Shown: piece by piece, positions 1 through 5,645 of the stretch | How the letters are laid out: every line of letters starts with the position of its first letter | Position numbering within the stretch: position 1 is the stretch's first letter | Source of the DNA: Candidatus Zhuqueibacterota bacterium | GTDB taxonomy: Bacteria > Zhuqueibacterota > Zhuqueibacteria > Residuimicrobiales > Residuimicrobiaceae | Length of the DNA: 5,645 nucleotides | Direction of reading: 5' to 3' | Assembly (NCBI GenBank): GCA_016934435.1 | Contig: JAFGSU010000088.1 | Location: 1-5,645, forward strand | The notes under the pieces: model-generated | Databases searched by the model: none | Told to the model about the DNA's origin: nothing | What the model saw: the letters and a program-made list of their open reading frames with translations, nothing else | Made by a program: the position numbers and the translations under genes

Positions 1-1
1 A

Positions 2-370
2 AGGGCGCCGCAAGCCATTGGTCCCTATAACCAGGCCGTTGTGGCAAACGGATTTATTTTTACGGCCGGACAACTCGGGCTGGATCCGGATAGCGGGGCG
101 CTGGTTTCTGGAGGCATTCAGGAACAGACACGCCGGGCATTGCAAAATGTCCGGGCGGTTCTGCAAGCGGCCGGCAGCGATTTGACAATGGTGGTCAAAA
201 CAACGGTTTTTTTAGCTGATATGAACGATTTTTCCCAGATGAATTCGGTTTATAGTGAATTTTTCACCTCAGAACAGCCGGCGCGTTCCGCTGTTCAGGT
301 GGCTCGCCTGCCAAAGGACGCTTTGGTGGAGGTCGAGGCTGTGGCGTTGCTTACAACGGATACGCCCTGA
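2..370 (+). CDS. ridA: RidA family enamine/imine deaminase, 5'-truncated by window edge
   Basis: RidA (YjgF/YER057c/UK114) proteins are small cytosolic trimers that hydrolyse reactive enamine/imine intermediates, such as 2-aminoacrylate released by PLP enzymes, to keto acids and ammonia. The reading frame is open from base 2, and its first residues contain the family's N-terminal motif APxAIGPYNQAV (bases 5-43). The true start is therefore outside the window, probably about ten codons upstream; the in-frame GTG at 41 is internal. Further family marks are TAGQLGLDP (bases 62-88), a KTTVFLADMNDF block near 197-232, and PARSAVQVARLPKD. The substrate carboxylate-binding Arg (codon 284-286, equivalent to E. 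coli R105) and the Glu 15 residues later (codon 329-331, equivalent to E120) are both present, so it belongs to the catalytically competent RidA subfamily rather than the Rid1-7 groups lacking the Arg. The visible 122 residues fit a normal total of about 125-130. It ends 12 bases before the next gene. Confidence 0.93.
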   Translation, partial: RAPQAIGPYNQAVVANGFIFTAGQLGLDPDSGALVSGGIQEQTRRALQNVRAVLQAAGSDLTMVVKTTVFLADMNDFSQMNSVYSEFFTSEQPARSAVQVARLPKDALVEVEAVALLTTDTP

Positions 371-382
371 GGTCATGCACCC

Positions 383-892
383 ATGATCCGTCGTTACGTC
401 CCCGCATTGTTCTTCTGGCTTTTTTTGTTTGCAATTTTGAACAGGGTATATAGCCAGGATACCACCGCTGTTAAAATTGTATCAGGCTCCGATAGCGTGA
501 TCGATTCCATCCGTATTGAAAAAAAATCACCGACGGGCGCTATGCTGCGCTCCATGGTTCTTCCGGGGTGGGGCCAATTCTATAATAACAAGCCCTGGAA
601 GGCTTTGCTCGTGGCCGGAAGTGAAATCGGACTCACCGTTAATATCGTGTTACAGAACCAATGGGCTCAGGACGCTAAAACCGCCAACGACCGGGCGTTT
701 TATGTCAATAATCGCAATCTGGCAATCTGGTATCTTGCAGCCCTGATATTGTACAGTATGGCTGATGCGTACGTCGATGCACATCTCTTTGATTTTGACG
801 AAAGCCCAAACCTTTCCATATCACCCACGACGATTCATCGTCTTGAGGAAGGACATTTTGCCATGGGCATTCAATTGGTGTGCACGTTTTGA
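383..892 (+). CDS. DUF5683 domain membrane protein with signal peptide
   Basis: This 169-residue protein is of unknown function. Residues 1-24 form a classical signal peptide: Arg-Arg, then a Leu/Phe-rich core, then a likely cut after VYS and before Gln25. A polar stretch (25-48) leads into a DUF5683-type domain. It begins with a LRSMVLPGWGQFYN block (residues 55-68), continues with a hydrophobic segment at about 74-91 and a second at about 113-127, and closes with ADAYVDAHLFDF (127-138). The LPGWGQFYN and DAYVDAHLF signatures are what I recognise; the domain is frequent in Bacteroidota and relatives. The last 30 residues are polar and may face the periplasm. ATG 383 is supported by GAGG at 369-372, which overlaps the ridA stop codon, so the two genes may be translationally coupled. 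No catalytic motif is visible. An envelope role is inferred only from the export signal and membrane segments. Confidence 0.82.
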   Translation: MIRRYVPALFFWLFLFAILNRVYSQDTTAVKIVSGSDSVIDSIRIEKKSPTGAMLRSMVLPGWGQFYNNKPWKALLVAGSEIGLTVNIVLQNQWAQDAKTANDRAFYVNNRNLAIWYLAALILYSMADAYVDAHLFDFDESPNLSISPTTIHRLEEGHFAMGIQLVCTF

Positions 893-913
893 TTAGCAGG
901 TAGTCTATTAACT

Positions 914-920
914 ACGGAGG
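914..920 (+). promoter_or_regulatory. Strong Shine-Dalgarno site fixing a TTG start
   Basis: ACGGAGG lies 5 bases before the TTG at 926. This is the best ribosome binding site in the window. It decides the start of the sodium symporter gene, whose next in-frame ATG (1024) lies after the essential first helix. Confidence 0.75.
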
Positions 921-925
921 TATTT

Positions 926-2290
926 TTGCTCAGACGGAGAGGTAAGTGGGGATCCCAATTAGGTTTTATTCTGGCCGCCGCCGGATCGGCCGTAGGCCTC
1001 GGCAATATCTGGCGGTTTCCCTATATGACCGGAGAGAATGGCGGGGCTCCGTTCGTGTTTATCTACATCCTATGTGTCATCATCATCGGATTGCCCATTT
1101 TGCTGGCTGAATTGGCGATCGGCCGCCATACGGAGAAGAATCCGGTTGGCGCCTTCAAAAACCTGGCGCCGCGCAGTGGTTGGTTTCTAGTCGGATTGCT
1201 CGGGGTGGCGACCGGCATTGGTATTTTATCATATTATGCTGTCATTGCCGGATGGACGGTGGGTTACTTTTTCAAAACCGTGACGGGAGCGTTCTCTACC
1301 CAGCTTACCGCCGAAGACTCGAAAATAATTTTTGAAACCTTTGTCAGCAATCCGGGCCTGGTGATGCTCTGTCTTTTTGTCTTCATCGTTATGACGGCTT
1401 ATGTAGTCAGGGGCGGTGTATCCAAAGGCATCGAGCGGTGGTCGAAAATACTGATGCCTACCCTCTTCATTATGCTGGTGTTACTGACGATTCGTTCCGT
1501 CACCCTGCCGGGCGCTGTCGATGGATTGCGTTTTTATTTGCAACCCGATTTCAGCGAAATCACGCTCACGACTTTTGCCAAAGCTCTCGGCCAGGCCATG
1601 TTTTCCATGAGTCTGGGCATGGGGGCGATGATCACGTATGGCAGTTATATCGGCAAAAAGGAAAGTCTTCCTTCCAGCGCTGCCTGGGTTTGTTTTTCGG
1701 ATTTATCGGTGGCGTTGATTTCAGGTTTGATGATCTTTCCGGCGCTGTTTGCCATGAACATCAGCCCGGAGGAAGGCCCGGGACTGGTTTTTGTGGTATT
1801 GCCGACGATCTTTGCCCGCATACCCGGTGGTTTGTTCTTCGGCACGGGTTTTTTCCTGTTGTTATCCGTTGCCGCTCTGACCTCTACCATCTCGCTGCTG
1901 GAAGTGGTTGTGGCGTTTTTGGTAGACCAATATCGCTGGTCACGGACAAAGGCGGTCGTGAGCATGAGCGCCCTGGCTTTCTTCGTGGGCATCCCATCGG
2001 CGCTCTCGCTCGGCGCTTCAACGTGGTTAAGCAATATACCCTTCGTTAATAGAGGATTCCTGGATTTGTTTAATATCATTTTAGGCAATTATTCCCTGAT
2101 TATCGGGTCCTTCCTGATCGCGTTGTTCGTCTCCTACAAGTGGGGTATCCGTGCGGTTGTTGCGGAAGTGAGGCGAGAGAATAATATCTTTTATTTCCGC
2201 AGAACATGGGCTTTTTTAATTCGCTACATAACGCCGATTGCAATCTTGGCAATTTTTGTGTATATTATGATCACAGGTAATTATTTTTAA
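926..2290 (+). CDS. Sodium-dependent transporter, NSS/SNF family (11 helices)
   Basis: This inner-membrane symporter of the LeuT fold probably imports amino acids or related amines with Na+. The 454 residues match the short 11-helix bacterial form (MhsT-like) rather than 12-helix LeuT. Helix 1 carries the unwound motif AGSAVGLGNIWRFPY (19-33); G20, A22, V23, N27 and R30 coincide even in numbering with the LeuT Na1/Na2-site residues and the gating Arg. Helix 3 has SYY (102-104), whose second Tyr corresponds to substrate-binding Y108. Helix 6 has SLG (229-231) at its break, followed by ITYGSY. Helix 8 has ALTSTISLLE, with T319/S320 as Na2 ligands. Approximate helices are 11-33, 41-65, 84-116, 143-161, 173-193, 215-241, 250-276, 300-333, 342-362, 376-403 and 430-450. 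D259 sits where LeuT has Asn286, and A263 where LeuT has Glu290. TTG is chosen as start because of the strong upstream Shine-Dalgarno site. The substrate cannot be named from sequence; tryptophan or branched-chain amino acids are possibilities known in the family. Confidence 0.95.
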   Translation: MLRRRGKWGSQLGFILAAAGSAVGLGNIWRFPYMTGENGGAPFVFIYILCVIIIGLPILLAELAIGRHTEKNPVGAFKNLAPRSGWFLVGLLGVATGIGILSYYAVIAGWTVGYFFKTVTGAFSTQLTAEDSKIIFETFVSNPGLVMLCLFVFIVMTAYVVRGGVSKGIERWSKILMPTLFIMLVLLTIRSVTLPGAVDGLRFYLQPDFSEITLTTFAKALGQAMFSMSLGMGAMITYGSYIGKKESLPSSAAWVCFSDLSVALISGLMIFPALFAMNISPEEGPGLVFVVLPTIFARIPGGLFFGTGFFLLLSVAALTSTISLLEVVVAFLVDQYRWSRTKAVVSMSALAFFVGIPSALSLGASTWLSNIPFVNRGFLDLFNIILGNYSLIIGSFLIALFVSYKWGIRAVVAEVRRENNIFYFRRTWAFLIRYITPIAILAIFVYIMITGNYF

Positions 2291-2310
2291 TAAAAATATT
2301 GGGTACGGTT

Positions 2311-2856
2311 GTGGATCGTGAACAAGCTTATCAACTGGCAAAATCGCGCTTTAGCAATAAAAATTTGTTCAAGCACGTACTGGCTGTTGAGGCGGTCATG
2401 CGTCGATTGGCGCGGCATTTTGGCGAATCGGAGGAAAAATGGGGCCTGACGGGTTTACTGCATGATCTGGATTATGAGGAGACAGCGCAGACTCCAGAAA
2501 AGCATACGCTCGTGACCGAGGTCCTATTGCAACCCTACGAATTGCCGGGTGAGATTATTCATGCCATCAAGTGCCATAACAACATGGCCGATCGCTCCAG
2601 TCTGATGGATCGCGCCCTCTATGCTGCGGACCCGATTACCGGTTTGATCGTCGCGGCTGCGTTGATGCATCCGGAAAAAAAATTAAAGTCCGTGAATCCA
2701 GAGTTTGTGTTACATCGTTTCAAGGAAAAAAGCTTTGCCAGAGGCGCCAACCGCGAACAGATCATGACTTGTACGGACATGGGCCTGACGCTTGAAGAAT
2801 TTACTGCTTTTGCGCTGGAAGCCATGCAAGACATTGATAAAAATCTGGGACTGTAA
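2311..2856 (+). CDS. HD-superfamily hydrolase, HDIG/COG2316-like
   Basis: This is a small soluble protein of 181 residues from GTG 2311. It belongs to the HD metal-dependent phosphohydrolase superfamily. Visible ligands are H22 (FKHVLAVE), the H51-D52 pair (GLLHDLDYE) and D107 (YAADPITGL); H65, H84 and H89 are further candidates for a second metal. The C-terminal block FKEKSFARGANREQI (about 138-152), followed by an acidic helix ending in GL, is typical of the COG2316 'predicted HD superfamily hydrolase' family. I know of no established substrate for that family; nucleotides or phosphate esters are the usual guess. An upstream in-frame TTG at 2299 would add four residues but has no ribosome binding site. 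GTG 2311 has a weak GGG 7 bases upstream and gives the family-like beginning MDREQA, so I prefer it; start confidence is moderate. It follows the transporter by 20 bases and is followed by the next gene after 1 base. Confidence 0.87.
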   Translation: MDREQAYQLAKSRFSNKNLFKHVLAVEAVMRRLARHFGESEEKWGLTGLLHDLDYEETAQTPEKHTLVTEVLLQPYELPGEIIHAIKCHNNMADRSSLMDRALYAADPITGLIVAAALMHPEKKLKSVNPEFVLHRFKEKSFARGANREQIMTCTDMGLTLEEFTAFALEAMQDIDKNLGL

Positions 2857-2857
2857 C

Positions 2858-3238
2858 ATGCATCGAAGAACAGCCCTGGTGTTGCTGGTTCTTTTTTTTC
2901 CATGGGAGGATGCCTGCGCGAAAGCCGGCGCCGATAGTCTCCATCTCAACGTAACCATGCCGGCGCCAAAAGATCAATGGTTTGCCAGGGACAAGGCGGA
3001 TCATTTCATGGTGAGCGCCTTTCTCACCGGCTGCGCTTATTATGCGGCGCAAAAGGAGGCGCGACTCTCCGAGTCGGCCGGGAAAAATTTTGCCGTCGGT
3101 TTTTCGTTGAGCCTTGGCATTTTTAAAGAGGTTTACGACGGATTGAGCGGTAAGGGCAACGCCAGTTTCAAGGATTTAGGCGCGGATGCCCTGGGCACCG
3201 GCCTGGGGTATCTCATGTGTACCATTGGGACAAAATAG
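2858..3238 (+). CDS. Small exported DUF2279/YfiM-like protein
   Basis: This 126-residue protein is of unknown function. ATG 2858 lies 1 base after the upstream stop, with GGGA at 2847-2850. That start gives a clean signal peptide: basic MHRR, then a Leu/Val/Phe core at 6-14, with Ala-x-Ala cleavage near residues 19-23. An ATG at 2792 would extend the frame into the HD gene and bury the signal, so I reject it. C20 is preceded by Glu-Asp-Ala, which is not a good lipobox, so a soluble or membrane-anchored periplasmic form is likelier than a lipoprotein. The mature part has W41xxxDKADHF (45-50), then GIFKEVYD (87-94), then SFKDLGADALG (103-113). This ordered DKxxHF, KExxD and DLxxD pattern resembles the DUF2279/YfiM family and, more distantly, VanZ-like proteins. 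Two glycine-rich hydrophobic stretches (about 52-63 and 78-89), plus one near the end, could be membrane-embedded. Family placement is from motif memory and is less certain than the gene itself. Confidence 0.75.
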   Translation: MHRRTALVLLVLFFPWEDACAKAGADSLHLNVTMPAPKDQWFARDKADHFMVSAFLTGCAYYAAQKEARLSESAGKNFAVGFSLSLGIFKEVYDGLSGKGNASFKDLGADALGTGLGYLMCTIGTK

Positions 3239-3269
3239 GATCCGTTCGCGATGAATTTGTTTTTTTCTT

Positions 3270-4682
3270 ATGTGTAAATTGAAACGAGAGGATAAAGCGC
3301 GCGCCAATTGTGCGGTTGCAGCCGTTTGCGGGGCTACGGAAGCGGCCCGTTTGGCATACCTTGCCCTGTACGCACAGCAGCATCGCGGCCAGGAGAGCGC
3401 CGGCATCGCCAGCAGCGATGGTTTCAGGATTCATCGCCATATCGGAAAAGGACTGGTAGCGGATGTATTTTCGGATCCGAATATATTTAAATATCTTCAT
3501 GGCCATCTTGCCATCGGACACAATCGATATTCAACAACCGGCGCTTCGCGATTGATCAACGCACAACCGTTGCTGGTTAATTTTAAGGACGGGCCTTTTG
3601 CCATCGGGCATAATGGTAATTTAACCAATGCGCGCCGGTTGCGGCAACAGCTGGAAGATCAGGGATCCCTTTTTCAGACCAGCACCGACACAGAGGTGGT
3701 GCCGCACCTCATCGCCCGCTCGCGGGAAAAACGGCTTAGCGACCGTATGATGGATGCCATGAGTCAGTTGACCGGCGCTTATTCGCTGGTGATGATGGCC
3801 GGAGATCATATCTACGCGGCGCGCGATCCGCATGGATTCCGACCGTTGTGTCTGGGGAAAAAGGGCGACGCCTTTTTTGTCGCCTCGGAAACGTGCGCTC
3901 TGGACCTCATTCGCGCGGAACTTGTCCGCGATATTCAGCCCGGAGAATTGATTGAAATTAGCGGCGGCAAAGTTCAATCCTATATGTTCAGCAAGCCAGC
4001 ACCCCGTCACGCCTGTATTTTTGAATTTATCTATTTTGCTCGCCCCGACAGCCGCATCTTTAATGAAAATGTCGACCGTGTGCGGCGCAAACTGGGTAAA
4101 ATACTGGCGCTGGAAAGTCCGGTCGATGCCGATATTGTTATATCAGTCCCGGATTCCAGTAATACAGCAGCTCTCGGCTTTTCACGGCGTTCGAATATCA
4201 AATTTGAGTTAGGTTTGATCCGTAACCATTATGTGGGGCGTACTTTTATCCATCCACAACAGGATATGCGTGATTTCAGCGTTCGCGTTAAATTTAATAC
4301 CGTAAAAGGCGTCCTCAACAATCGCAGGGTTGTAGTGGTGGAAGATTCCATCGTTCGCGGTACCACGCTGCGGCAATTGGTCCATCTGATAAAAGGGGCA
4401 GGTGCAGAACAAGTCCATGTCAGAGTGAGCTCGCCTCCCATTATCTCACCCTGTTATTATGGTATGGATTTTCCCAGCAAAGAAGAACTGATCGCCGCTC
4501 ATCACAGTGTGGATGAAATCCAAAAATACCTCGAGTGCGACAGTCTGGCTTATCTGAGTATGGATGGATTGATGGAGGCTGTTTCACACGACGACGAAGG
4601 CTATTGCACAGCTTGTTTTAGTGGCGACTATCCAATACCCGTAGAAGCCAATTTTATCAAGCATCAACACGATTTGGATTAG
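3270..4682 (+). CDS. purF: Amidophosphoribosyltransferase (glutamine PRPP amidotransferase), [4Fe-4S] type
   Basis: PurF catalyses the first committed step of de novo purine synthesis in the cytosol: PRPP plus glutamine to 5-phosphoribosylamine, glutamate and pyrophosphate. The N-terminal Ntn-hydrolase glutaminase half (about 14-245) shows QHRGQESAGIA (37-47), HNRYSTTG (84-91), GHNGNL (113-118), TSTDTE (137-142) and RDPHGFRPL (185-193). By spacing to QHRG, the nucleophile is C14, implying removal of a 13-residue propeptide; R86, N115, G116 and D140 then match E. coli R73, N101, G102 and D127. The phosphoribosyltransferase half has VPDSSNTAALGFS (293-305), NHYVGRTFI (319-327) and the PRPP loop VVVVEDSIVRGTT (354-366). 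Cysteines C249, C395, C446 and C449 (YCTACF) match the four B. subtilis-type cluster ligands, so it is the oxygen-sensitive Fe-S class. Length 470 is normal. ATG 3270 has no Shine-Dalgarno site and follows a T-run; the only other nearby in-frame start is TTG 3279, and an in-frame stop lies at 3252. The usual CGVFGI motif is degenerate here (CAVAAV). Confidence 0.96.
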   Translation: MCKLKREDKARANCAVAAVCGATEAARLAYLALYAQQHRGQESAGIASSDGFRIHRHIGKGLVADVFSDPNIFKYLHGHLAIGHNRYSTTGASRLINAQPLLVNFKDGPFAIGHNGNLTNARRLRQQLEDQGSLFQTSTDTEVVPHLIARSREKRLSDRMMDAMSQLTGAYSLVMMAGDHIYAARDPHGFRPLCLGKKGDAFFVASETCALDLIRAELVRDIQPGELIEISGGKVQSYMFSKPAPRHACIFEFIYFARPDSRIFNENVDRVRRKLGKILALESPVDADIVISVPDSSNTAALGFSRRSNIKFELGLIRNHYVGRTFIHPQQDMRDFSVRVKFNTVKGVLNNRRVVVVEDSIVRGTTLRQLVHLIKGAGAEQVHVRVSSPPIISPCYYGMDFPSKEELIAAHHSVDEIQKYLECDSLAYLSMDGLMEAVSHDDEGYCTACFSGDYPIPVEANFIKHQHDLD

Positions 4683-5639
4683 GTGAAGACGAAATTACTC
4701 AAGAGCCTTGATTTCTTTTTTGTATTGCGTCCGACGCTCTTCTTTCCGGTCTGGACGGTTTCGCTGGCCGGCGTTTGGGCTCAATTACGATTTGCATCCG
4801 GAGAAACGGAACCTTATGCTCGACTCTCTGCGGGCTCATGGGATATCACCATATGGGTATCGCTTTTTTTGTTTACGCATATAATGGCCGCTTCTTTTTT
4901 ATTAAATCAGATAGCGGATATTGAAAGTGATCGTGTCAACAACAAGCTTTACCTTATTGCCAGTGGTGCAATCACCATCCGGCAAGCATATCTGGAAACA
5001 GCCGTTCTGGTGATCTTGCCGCTTTTAGCATTGACCTGGATGAGGTGGCAACTATCTGTGGTCGCGGCTCTGGCATTTATGGTAACCGGCTGGGGCTACA
5101 GCTGTCGGCCGCTCATGCTGGAAAATAAACCCTGGGGCGGTTTGCTGACTAATATCATTGGAGCGCTGACTATATTTTGTTATGGTTGGATGACCATCGG
5201 CAGGCCCGAATTTCAGATGGTTTATCGGGCTTTTCCGTATTTGCTCGGAATTTTAGCGGTCTATTTTCTGACGACCATACCGGATATTCGTGGCGATGCT
5301 GCTGCAAATAAGATAACCATCGCCGTGCATTGCGGCGCTCAACGGGTCATTACCCTGGCGCTGGTCACGGATGTTTTGGCCATAATGGTCGCCGCTTTAA
5401 TGCGCGATTGGGTGGTATTAGTACCGACTTTGTTGGTGTTACCGTTTTTCATCCAAACATTTCATCGGAAAACGACAGACGCTGCATTGCGCACCAATAA
5501 ATTTGCCGCCCTGTTTCTCTCTCTTATGATGTGCGTTCGTTTCCCGGCGTATCTGATTATAATAGGTGTCCTTTTTTTATTTTGTAAATGGTATTATGCA
5601 GCTCGTTTTAATATTAAATACCCGAGCTTTAGTCTCTAA
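4683..5639 (+). CDS. UbiA-superfamily membrane prenyltransferase
   Basis: UbiA enzymes are integral membrane proteins that transfer a polyprenyl chain from its diphosphate to an aromatic or other lipid acceptor, using Mg2+ held by two Asp-rich motifs. Both are present: NQIADIESD (N75, D79, D83) and DIRGD (D201, D205). A YSCRPL segment (139-144) stands where many members have a YSxPPL motif. The 318 residues contain eight to nine hydrophobic segments, as expected, and the C-terminus ends in a short basic tail with YPSF. The loop after the first motif reads NNKLYLIASG instead of the common NRPxRPxxxG, placing it in a less-characterised branch. The acceptor (quinone ring, glycerol phosphate lipid, chlorin, other) cannot be assigned. 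GTG 4683 directly abuts the purF stop, with only a weak GGA at 4676-4678, so its translation is probably coupled to purF. No functional link to purine synthesis is evident; co-location may just reflect operon packing. Confidence 0.92.
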   Translation: MKTKLLKSLDFFFVLRPTLFFPVWTVSLAGVWAQLRFASGETEPYARLSAGSWDITIWVSLFLFTHIMAASFLLNQIADIESDRVNNKLYLIASGAITIRQAYLETAVLVILPLLALTWMRWQLSVVAALAFMVTGWGYSCRPLMLENKPWGGLLTNIIGALTIFCYGWMTIGRPEFQMVYRAFPYLLGILAVYFLTTIPDIRGDAAANKITIAVHCGAQRVITLALVTDVLAIMVAALMRDWVVLVPTLLVLPFFIQTFHRKTTDAALRTNKFAALFLSLMMCVRFPAYLIIIGVLFLFCKWYYAARFNIKYPSFSL

Positions 5640-5645
5640 GTCGGC

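Noticed and set aside
41..43. GTG at 41 as the start of the RidA protein
   Set aside because: The frame stays open upstream to the window edge and encodes the conserved APxAIGPYNQ motif there, so the protein begins outside the window.
900..915. Inverted repeat GTAGT-(6)-ACTAC directly before the symporter's Shine-Dalgarno site, possible hairpin regulator or terminator
   Set aside because: The stem is only 5 AT-rich pairs with no T-tract after it, and it does not cover the ribosome binding site. Such a short repeat is expected by chance.
1438..2049. 203-codon plus-strand frame overlapping the symporter gene in another frame
   Set aside because: The composition (many His, Arg and Cys) and lack of motifs mark it as an off-frame shadow of the symporter.
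1645..2088. 147-codon open frame on the minus strand inside the symporter gene
   Set aside because: It lies wholly opposite the conserved helices 6-10 of the symporter and has no recognisable domain, so it is a shadow of that coding sequence.
2792..2857. Upstream in-frame ATG extending the DUF2279-like protein by 22 residues into the HD gene
   Set aside because: It would overlap the HD coding region by 65 bases and push the signal peptide inside the protein; ATG 2858 gives a clean signal peptide and a GGGA site.
3252..3269. T-run before purF as a possible intrinsic terminator
   Set aside because: No GC-rich hairpin precedes it; the 31-base gap has no stable stem.
3621..4010. 129-codon minus-strand frame opposite purF
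   Set aside because: It is contained within strongly conserved PurF domains, has no ribosome site or known motif, and is a shadow frame.

Overview
This is a gene-dense, single-strand bacterial window. It holds seven plus-strand protein genes, the first cut by the left edge, with almost no intergenic DNA: gaps run from 0 to about 33 bases. I see no RNA gene, mobile element, CRISPR array, phage sequence or large repeat on either strand. Half of the six start codons in view are not ATG (TTG for the transporter, GTG for the HD protein and the prenyltransferase). Shine-Dalgarno signals are strong in one place and weak or absent in others. The mix of a DUF5683 protein, a [4Fe-4S] PurF and a UbiA enzyme with an unusual loop and a Tyr-Pro-Ser tail suggests an uncultured or little-studied member of the FCB group or a relative (Bacteroidota, Calditrichota or KSB1-like). 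That placement is inference from remembered family distributions, not a search.

Layout: (1) 2-370, the 3' part of a RidA-family enamine/imine deaminase. (2) 383-892, a small DUF5683 membrane protein with a signal peptide. (3) 926-2290, a complete 11-helix Na+-coupled transporter of the neurotransmitter:sodium symporter (NSS) family. (4) about 2311-2856, a small HD-superfamily hydrolase (COG2316-like). (5) 2858-3238, a small exported DUF2279/YfiM-like protein. (6) 3270-4682, amidophosphoribosyltransferase, PurF. (7) 4683-5639, a UbiA-superfamily membrane prenyltransferase.

The spacing fits one transcript or a few overlapping ones. Gene 4's stop is 1 base from gene 5's start, and gene 6's stop abuts gene 7's start, so translational coupling is plausible. 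There is no obvious single pathway. PurF makes 5-phosphoribosylamine, and RidA relieves reactive enamine/imine stress, so both touch nitrogen metabolism. The transporter probably imports amino acids with sodium. The other genes are membrane, envelope or unassigned functions. This looks like an ordinary chromosomal housekeeping region. I did not find a convincing new multi-gene system. The points worth checking are the degenerate N-terminus of PurF, its poor start region overlapped by an 8-codon ORF, and the unassigned substrates of the prenyltransferase and HD protein.
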